This document shows positions 58,959 through 64,000 of a stretch of 64,000 bases of DNA, piece after piece (position 1 is the stretch's first letter; the number at the start of each line of letters is the position of its first letter). Below the pieces are notes generated by a model. It was not told the origin of the DNA and made no database searches. It saw only the letters and a list, made by a program, of their open reading frames with translations. This stretch comes from Chimaeribacter arupi (lineage in GTDB: Bacteria; Pseudomonadota; Gammaproteobacteria; Enterobacterales; Enterobacteriaceae): positions 1-64,000 of the forward strand of contig NZ_PJZI01000018.1 of assembly GCF_002858805.1 (NCBI RefSeq), given 5' to 3'. Both the position numbers and the translations under genes were made by a program.

Positions 58959-58985
58959 CAAAAAAGGGCAGCCGGGTGGCTGCCA
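58959..58985 (-). terminator. ybiY-ybiW operon terminator just before yciT
   Basis: On the minus strand GGCAGCC-ACCC-GGCTGCC is followed by CTTTTTT (stem at 58966-58973 and 58978-58984). The T-run ends about 12 bases before the yciT start codon, leaving little room for a separate leader. Confidence 0.85.
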
Positions 58986-59013
58986 CAAAGTATCTTCTGA
59001 AAAAAGAGGTTTC

Positions 59014-61446
59014 TCAGAGCGTGTGTTCAGTGCGCGCAATAATATCATCCTGCGCGTCCGGCGATAAAGCCGTAAAGAACGCCGAGTAACCGGCAACACG
59101 CACCACCAGGTCACGGTACTGATCCGGCTGCGCCTTGGCGGCCAGCAGTGTGTCACGCGACACAATGTTGTACTGCACATGCCAGCCGTGGTGGACATCA
59201 AAGAACGTGCGCAGCAGCGCCAGCAGTTTTTCGCGGTCGCGCGGGTTCTCAAGCGTGGCCGGGTTCAGTTTCTGGTTCAGCAGCACGCCGCCCAGGATCG
59301 CCGAGGTCGGCAATTTCCCGAGCGAGTTGAACACTGCCGTTGGGCCGAGGGTATCGGTGCCGGAGGCGGGGCTGGCGCCTTCTGCCAGCGGCGTGCCGGC
59401 CTTGCGGCCGTCCGGCGTCGCCGGGGTGGCCGCGCCGAACGGCACATTGGCAGAGATGGAGGACGTCCCGGCGTAGTAGGTGCCGCCCACCGGGCCGCGG
59501 CCGAAGCGGGTGTTGTGGTACTGCTTCAGCTCATCGATGTAGGTCTGGTAGGCGCGCACCAGCAGGTCATCCACCTCATCGCGGTCATTGCCGTATTTCG
59601 GCGCGCCGTTGACCAGCCGCTGGCGCAGTTTCTCGCCGTCCAGCCCGCTGAAATCGCTGGCCAGCGCCGCCGCCAGCTGTTGCTGGCCGATAATACCCTG
59701 TTCAAACACCAGCGTACGCACCGCCGCCAGGCTGTTGCCGAGGTTCGCGATGCCGACCTGCAAGCCGGAAACCCAGTCATATTTTGCGCCGCCCTGTTTG
59801 ATGCTTTTGCCGCGCTCAATGCAGTCATCCACCAGCGCGGAGCAAAGGATGTCATGGGCATTCTCCTCCAGCACGGTATCCACCACGCACTCAATCTCAA
59901 TCGACTTGCGGGTGTAGTAGCGGATCTGGCGGTCCCAGGCGGCCATCACCTCGTCAAACCGGGTGAAATTGCCCTGTGACAGCCCCTGTTCTTGCGGCAG
60001 GAACACCCGGCCGCTCTGGCTGTCGCGCCCCTGTTCCAGCGCCGCCAGCATCACGCGGGCGAAGTTAATGAAGCTCATGCCGGTGCAGCGGTAGCCCCAT
60101 TTGCCGCCTACGGCGGTTTCAATGCAGCCGATGGCGGCATAGTCGTAGGCATCCTCGCGCGAAACGCCCAGCTTGATAAACTCCGGGATCACGATCTCAT
60201 CGTTGTTGAACGCCGGCATCCCGAAGCCACAGCGGATCACCTGCACACAGGCATCCATAAAATCATCGCTGATCCCGCTGTGGTAACGCACGCTGAGGTT
60301 CGGTTGGGTGGAGCGCAACCGGCCGCAGGATTCCAGCACCACATAGGAGAGCGGGTTAACCGCATCCACCGCCCGGCCGTCTGCCCAGCGCTGGCCGCCG
60401 ATGGTGACATTCTGGTAGAGCGGGCTGCCGGCCGAGGCTTTGGAGTGGCTGCCGGAGCGGATCTTGTTCACTTCCAGCAGTTTCAGCCAGCAGCTGTTCA
60501 GCAGCTCAATCGCCTGTTCACGCGGCAGCGCGCCGGTCAGCTCGACATCCCGCCGGTACCACGGGTAGAGGTACTGGTCGAGGCGGCCGAAGGAGACGGA
60601 GTGGCCGTTGGACTCAATCTGCAACACCAGTTGCACGAAATAGCAGAGTTGCAGCGCCTGCCAGAAGGTTTGCGGCGGCTGGTGGGCGATCAGTTCACCG
60701 TTGGCCGCGATCGCCTGCAATTCGTCGCGGCGGGCAGGGCGCGTCTCTTCCGCCGCCATACGCCGCGCCAGATCGGCAAAGCGCAGGATGTGGTCACTGA
60801 GCGCGGCCAGGGTAATATCAATTGCTTTCAGGAACTGCTCTTTATGCAGGTCTTCCCAGTCGGTGAGCGCCAGCCGCTCGCGGCGTTCACTGACTTTTTC
60901 GCGCAGGCCGTCCAGCCCGAGCTCCAGCAACAGCGGGTAGTTCACCGCCAGGTGGGCGTCGCCGGAGGTCATATTGCCTTCGGCCTTGATAATGCCTGCC
61001 TCCAGCAGCGCTTTCTGTTCGTCCGTGAACATGCCGTAGCAGCGATCCTGTACCGTCTGGCCGCGCCACCACGGGCAGACCTGATGCAGCACGGTTTTGT
61101 CCTGCTCGGAAACGGCGAACCCGGCACCGGGGCGGTCGGCCAGATCGTCGATCTCTTTCTCAATCCAGTTGACGGTGTATTCCGGGAAAATTGGCGCGGC
61201 GCGCACCTGGCTCGCCTGGTTGCCGACAATCAGCTCGTCATGCTTAATCCAGATGGTGCGTTGTGCCAGGTGGTGCGCCAGGGCCAGCGCGCGGCGCACC
61301 GGCAGTGGTTTATCCTGGTGCTGCTGGTACATCTCGGTGTAGTGCTGCGCCCGCTCGGTGCAGATCGGCGGTTTGACAATCGCGACCAGCGCCGCCTTGT
61401 GGGCGCGGATACGGTCACTCAGGGTATCAAGGTTGAGTTGGGTCAT
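59014..61446 (-). CDS. ybiW: Glycyl radical enzyme, YbiW (PflF) type
   Basis: An 810-aa glycyl radical enzyme with the same length and pattern as E. coli YbiW. The radical glycine is G786 in RVAGYSAF near the C-terminus; the thiyl radical cysteine C441 and the base E443 lie in AAIGCIETAVGG. This single-Cys GCxE motif fits eliminases such as glycerol and diol dehydratases rather than pyruvate formate-lyase, which has a Cys-Cys pair. The substrate is unknown. It is oxygen-sensitive by family and lies directly after its activase gene ybiY in one operon. Confidence 0.94.
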   Translation of the reverse strand: MTQLNLDTLSDRIRAHKAALVAIVKPPICTERAQHYTEMYQQHQDKPLPVRRALALAHHLAQRTIWIKHDELIVGNQASQVRAAPIFPEYTVNWIEKEIDDLADRPGAGFAVSEQDKTVLHQVCPWWRGQTVQDRCYGMFTDEQKALLEAGIIKAEGNMTSGDAHLAVNYPLLLELGLDGLREKVSERRERLALTDWEDLHKEQFLKAIDITLAALSDHILRFADLARRMAAEETRPARRDELQAIAANGELIAHQPPQTFWQALQLCYFVQLVLQIESNGHSVSFGRLDQYLYPWYRRDVELTGALPREQAIELLNSCWLKLLEVNKIRSGSHSKASAGSPLYQNVTIGGQRWADGRAVDAVNPLSYVVLESCGRLRSTQPNLSVRYHSGISDDFMDACVQVIRCGFGMPAFNNDEIVIPEFIKLGVSREDAYDYAAIGCIETAVGGKWGYRCTGMSFINFARVMLAALEQGRDSQSGRVFLPQEQGLSQGNFTRFDEVMAAWDRQIRYYTRKSIEIECVVDTVLEENAHDILCSALVDDCIERGKSIKQGGAKYDWVSGLQVGIANLGNSLAAVRTLVFEQGIIGQQQLAAALASDFSGLDGEKLRQRLVNGAPKYGNDRDEVDDLLVRAYQTYIDELKQYHNTRFGRGPVGGTYYAGTSSISANVPFGAATPATPDGRKAGTPLAEGASPASGTDTLGPTAVFNSLGKLPTSAILGGVLLNQKLNPATLENPRDREKLLALLRTFFDVHHGWHVQYNIVSRDTLLAAKAQPDQYRDLVVRVAGYSAFFTALSPDAQDDIIARTEHTL

Positions 61447-61450
61447 GGTG

Positions 61451-62350
61451 CTATCCTCTTAACAGGGCGTCCAGGCCGCGCTGCCGGGCATAATGCCGGG
61501 CAAAGGCCAGCAGCGCCGGGTCATCCAGCGGCGTGGCCGGTGCGGTGTAGGGCTGGTTCAGCAAGGCATACTTATTGATGCCGAGCGTGTGGTAAGGCAG
61601 AAAATGGATCTCTTTGCAGGGCGTCTCGTCTGCGGCAAAATCGATGATGGCGCGCAACGAGTCATTATCCGCGTTGAAACCGGGAATGACCGGCACCCGC
61701 ACAATCACCGGCACCCCGGCCTCTGCCAGGCGGCGGAAATTGGCCATCACCCGCCGCGCGGAGCCGCCGGTCCAGTCGCGAAAGCGCGCGTCATCAACGT
61801 GTTTCAGGTCAGCGAGCAGCAGTGACAGGTGCGGCAGGGAGGGCGCAATGTAATGCCACGGCACATGCAGGCAGCTCTCCACGGCGGTGTGCAGCCCTTC
61901 GGCCCGGCAGCGCTGCAACAGGTCAGCGCAGGCGTCCGGCTGCATAAAGGGTTCGCCGCCGGAGAGCGTGATGCCGCCGCCGCTGCGCTGGTAGAAAGGC
62001 CGGTCACGCAACAGGGTCGCCATGACGGCGTCCCTGTCCAGCGCCTCGCCGCACAACGACAGCGCGCCGCTCGGGCAACCGGCCGCCAGCACCGGCAAAT
62101 CTGCCTCTGTCAGGCGTTCACGGTGCAGGGTCAGGTGATCCTGCTGATGCGTCACTGCCTCCGGGCAGCGCTGGCTGCATTCGCGGCAACCGGCAATGCA
62201 CAGGCGCGGGTCAAACAGCAGGTCGGGCGTGCGGGCGCGGCTTTCCGGGTTCTGGCACCAGCGGCAGCTCAGCGAGCAGCCTTTTAGAAACACCACGGTG
62301 CGGATGCCGGGGCCATCGTGGGTTGAGTATCGTTGAAGATTAAACAGCAT
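61451..62350 (-). CDS. ybiY: Glycyl radical enzyme activase, YbiY (PflE) type
   Basis: A 299-aa radical SAM enzyme that abstracts a hydrogen from the glycine of YbiW. The SAM cluster motif is CSLSCRWC (CX3CX2C), near residue 25, preceded by [13 protein letters not shown]. An inserted ferredoxin-like region ([16 protein letters not shown] and CPSGAL) holds extra cysteines for auxiliary clusters, normal for this subfamily. GGEP (SGGEPFMQP) binds SAM. The gene precedes ybiW by 4 bp. Confidence 0.94.
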   Translation of the reverse strand: MLFNLQRYSTHDGPGIRTVVFLKGCSLSCRWCQNPESRARTPDLLFDPRLCIAGCRECSQRCPEAVTHQQDHLTLHRERLTEADLPVLAAGCPSGALSLCGEALDRDAVMATLLRDRPFYQRSGGGITLSGGEPFMQPDACADLLQRCRAEGLHTAVESCLHVPWHYIAPSLPHLSLLLADLKHVDDARFRDWTGGSARRVMANFRRLAEAGVPVIVRVPVIPGFNADNDSLRAIIDFAADETPCKEIHFLPYHTLGINKYALLNQPYTAPATPLDDPALLAFARHYARQRGLDALLRG

Positions 62351-62360
62351 AGCGCCTCCA

Positions 62361-62394
62361 TTTCGTTCGGAGATTAAAATGGTTTCGAACGAAA
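62361..62394. promoter_or_regulatory. Operator-like inverted repeat between ybiY and fsa
   Basis: TTTCGTTCG (62361-62369) and CGAACGAAA (62386-62394) are exact reverse complements 16 bp apart, about 11-44 bp before the ybiY start. TTTCG-type repeats are common operators of DeoR-family repressors, and yciT in this cluster is one. Direct evidence is lacking. Confidence 0.6.
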
Positions 62395-62400
62395 GTTATA

Positions 62401-62414
62401 TTGACGCGGGTCAA
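62401..62414. promoter_or_regulatory. FNR-like palindrome TTGAC-N4-GTCAA
   Basis: TTGAC-GCGG-GTCAA has the architecture of the FNR box with C/G for T/A in the innermost position of each half-site. It lies between the divergent ybiY and fsa, where oxygen control would make sense for an oxygen-sensitive glycyl radical enzyme. Confidence 0.45.
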
Positions 62415-62481
62415 GAAGAGGGCGGCTTTATCCGTTACCATGCGGGCAGTGTGACGTTACCCAATTAATCAGGAGAGTGAG

Positions 62482-63147
62482 ATGGAGCTATATCTGGATA
62501 CGGCAGACGTGAATGCCGTCAAACGCCTGGCGCGCATTCTGCCGCTGCATGGCGTCACCACCAACCCAAGCATTGTGGCCCGCGCCGGGAAACCGCTGTG
62601 GGACGTGCTGCCCGCGCTGCGGGATGCACTGGGCGGCACCGGCAAACTCTTTGCCCAGGTGCTGGCAGAGGATGCAGACCACATGGTGGCCGAAGCGCAG
62701 ATGCTGACGCAGCGGGTGCCGGGGCTGGTGGTGAAAGTGCCGGTCAACGGCGAGGGGCTGGCAGCGCTGAAGACGCTGAAAAGCCTCGGCATCCCGACGC
62801 TGGGCACGGCGGTTTACGCCGCCGGGCAGGGGCTGCTGGGCGCGCTGGCCGGGGCGGAGTATGTGGCGCCCTATGTCAACCGGCTGGATGCGCAGGGCAG
62901 TGACGGCATCGCGATGGTGCGCCAGTTGCAATCGTTGCTGGACCAGCACGCACCGCACGCCAGCGTGCTGGCGGCCAGCTTCCGTACCCCGCGCCAGGCG
63001 GTCGATTGCCTGCTGGCCGGTTGCCGTTCGATTACCCTGCCGGTGGATGTGGCAGAGCAATTGTTTACCGCCCCGGCGGTAGACGCCGCGATCCAGGCCT
63101 TCGGCAATGACTGGCAGGGCGCATTCGGCACCCGTGTGCTGAGCTGA
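62482..63147 (+). CDS. fsa: Fructose-6-phosphate aldolase
   Basis: A 221-aa transaldolase-like enzyme that cleaves fructose 6-phosphate to dihydroxyacetone and glyceraldehyde 3-phosphate or runs in reverse. K85 in GLVVKVPV is the Schiff-base lysine; D6 (YLDTADV) and TTNPS are the usual neighbours. E. coli FsaA (220 aa) also stands divergent to ybiY-ybiW, so the cluster is conserved. CAGGAGAGTGAG precedes the ATG. Confidence 0.94.
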   Translation: MELYLDTADVNAVKRLARILPLHGVTTNPSIVARAGKPLWDVLPALRDALGGTGKLFAQVLAEDADHMVAEAQMLTQRVPGLVVKVPVNGEGLAALKTLKSLGIPTLGTAVYAAGQGLLGALAGAEYVAPYVNRLDAQGSDGIAMVRQLQSLLDQHAPHASVLAASFRTPRQAVDCLLAGCRSITLPVDVAEQLFTAPAVDAAIQAFGNDWQGAFGTRVLS

Positions 63148-63162
63148 CGCCGCCCTTGCGCG

Positions 63163-63191
63163 GTAAGCCTGCCGCCCGGCAGGCTTTTTTT
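63163..63191 (+). terminator. fsa terminator
   Basis: AAGCCTGCC (63165-63173) and GGCAGGCTT (63178-63186) pair around GCCC and run into T residues. Confidence 0.93.
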
Positions 63192-63446
63192 GCCTCCCCC
63201 GTTGCTGCTTTTCCCGCCATTTTTGAGAAAAATGAGATCGCAATGAGATTTTTTAGCCTGCCTGACCAGAGGTGAACTGCCTGCGTCACAAAAATAGAAA
63301 CGGCGTTTCAAAATTGTGGGTGAGATCATTTTTATTCACCATGTAAACGGTTAACTTACTCAACCATTGGCGCATGAATGAATAAGGCTCGCTGGACACA
63401 GTGGCCGCGCATCCGTTTTCTTAGTTCTCTGAGGCGAAAAAGTCCC
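63192..63446 (+). promoter_or_regulatory. kdgT promoter region with KdgR-like box
   Basis: 255 bp between the fsa terminator and kdgT. GAAACG-G-CGTTTC (63297-63309), flanked by A-rich and T-rich ends, resembles the box of the pectin and hexuronate repressor KdgR and lies about 140 bp before the start. TTAACTTACT near 63351 is a weak -10 region. Confidence 0.5.
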
Positions 63447-64000
63447 ATGCAAATTAAACGTGCGATAGAAAAAATTCCGGGCGGTATGATGCTGGTGCCG
63501 CTGTTTCTCGGTGCGCTGTGCCATACCTTTGCGCCGGATGCCGGAAAATATTTTGGCTCCTTTACCAATGGCCTGATCGCCGGTACGGTGCCGATCCTGG
63601 CGGTCTGGTTCTTCTGTATGGGGGCGTCGATCAAGCTCAGCGCCACCGGCACCGTGCTGCGCAAGTCCGGCACGCTGGTGGTCACCAAAATCGCGGTCGC
63701 CTGGATTGTGGCGGCGATCGCCTCCCGGATATTGCCGGAAAACGGCGTCGAAATCGGCTTCTTTGCCGGGCTGTCAACGCTGGCGCTGGTGGCCGCGATG
63801 GACATGACCAACGGCGGGCTGTACGCCTCTATCATGCAGCAGTACGGCACGAAAGAGGAAGCGGGGGCCTTCGTGCTGATGTCGCTGGAGTCCGGCCCGT
63901 TGATGACCATGGTCATCCTCGGCACGGCGGGCATCGCGTCCTTTGAGCCGCATGTGTTTGTCGGGGCGGTGCTGCCGTTCCTGGTGGGCTTTGCGCTCGG
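63447..64000 (+). CDS. kdgT: 2-keto-3-deoxygluconate permease, 3' end outside window
   Basis: KdgT imports 2-keto-3-deoxygluconate, an intermediate of pectin and hexuronate breakdown. The first 184 codons of about 327 are present: [39 protein letters not shown], then several hydrophobic helices, with [29 protein letters not shown]. It matches E. coli KdgT very closely. The start is at 63447; the frame runs open to the window edge. Confidence 0.96.
   Translation, partial: MQIKRAIEKIPGGMMLVPLFLGALCHTFAPDAGKYFGSFTNGLIAGTVPILAVWFFCMGASIKLSATGTVLRKSGTLVVTKIAVAWIVAAIASRILPENGVEIGFFAGLSTLALVAAMDMTNGGLYASIMQQYGTKEEAGAFVLMSLESGPLMTMVILGTAGIASFEPHVFVGAVLPFLVGFAL

Noticed and set aside
59014-61446. Pyruvate formate-lyase
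   Set aside because: The enzyme has one active-site cysteine in GCIET instead of the adjacent Cys-Cys of pyruvate formate-lyase, and it matches YbiW in length and sequence.
59992-61578. 528-codon open frame on the plus strand
   Set aside because: It is antisense to ybiW and the ybiY 3' end; no motifs and a composition typical of shadow frames.

Overview
The window is chromosomal DNA of an Enterobacterales bacterium. From tRNA-Tyr to yciT the gene order follows the classical E. coli tyrTV-purU-rssB-galU-hns-tdk-adhE-opp-cls-tonB-ompW-trp-topA-cysB-acnA-ribA-pyrF-osmB-yciT segment, and almost every protein is recognisable from its E. coli counterpart. The DNA is GC-rich in coding regions. The trpG and trpD genes are separate, and the trp leader peptide ends in a WWR-S-LLRAV tail that I remember from Serratia, so a Serratia-like member of the Yersiniaceae or a close relative is my best guess. 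The genus cannot be fixed by reading alone. There is no phage, insertion sequence, CRISPR array or plasmid backbone.

Layout. 1-0.5 kb: two tRNA-Tyr genes on the minus strand, with a spacer carrying a partial repeat of the tRNA 3' end, and their stringent-type promoter. 0.6-6.9 kb: purU and ychJ (minus), then rssB, galU, ugd and a UDP-glucuronate 4-epimerase gene (plus). 7-12.5 kb: hns, tdk, adhE and the MarC-family gene ychE, with a perfect FNR box between adhE and ychE. 13.2-20.7 kb: an oligopeptide permease operon with two tandem oppA genes followed by oppBCDF. 21-28.6 kb: yciU, clsA, the small gene yciY, yciI, tonB, yciA, yciB, yciC, a CxxCGxCC cluster gene, FNR-linked ompW and a BON lipoprotein. 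28.7-35.6 kb: the complete trp operon (minus), with TrpR operator, leader peptide and attenuator. 35.7-44.4 kb: rnm, yciO, a YmiA-like small membrane protein, rluB, cobS, cobT, btuR, yciK, sohB, yciN. 44.8-56.9 kb: topA, cysB, acnA, ribA, pgpB, lapA, lapB, pyrF, yciH, osmB. 57.3-64 kb: the most accessory part, with an orphan L-ribulose-5-phosphate 4-epimerase gene, the DeoR-family gene yciT, a ybiW/ybiY-type glycyl radical enzyme and activase, an fsaA-type fructose-6-phosphate aldolase and the start of kdgT.

How the genes work together. galU, ugd and the epimerase make UDP-glucose, then UDP-glucuronate, then UDP-galacturonate for surface polysaccharide. adhE and ompW share the same perfect FNR half-sites and should respond to oxygen loss. 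The trp operon is controlled by repression and attenuation. cobS, cobT and btuR are a salvage set for cobalamin without cobU nearby. The right-hand end looks like an anaerobic sugar module: a divergent promoter region between ybiY and fsa carries a DeoR-type inverted repeat and an FNR-like palindrome. The repressor gene yciT lies only about a dozen bases after the terminator of the ybiY-ybiW operon, and kdgT follows with a KdgR-like box.

The best candidate for something undescribed is this araD-yciT-ybiW-ybiY-fsa group, because the substrate of the YbiW-type enzyme is unknown and its active-site motif points to an eliminase rather than pyruvate formate-lyase. Smaller curiosities are a 39-bp near-continuous palindrome in place of rssA, three local tandem repeats, a duplication across the cysB stop codon, and a possible cysteine-striped microprotein antisense to the araD leader.
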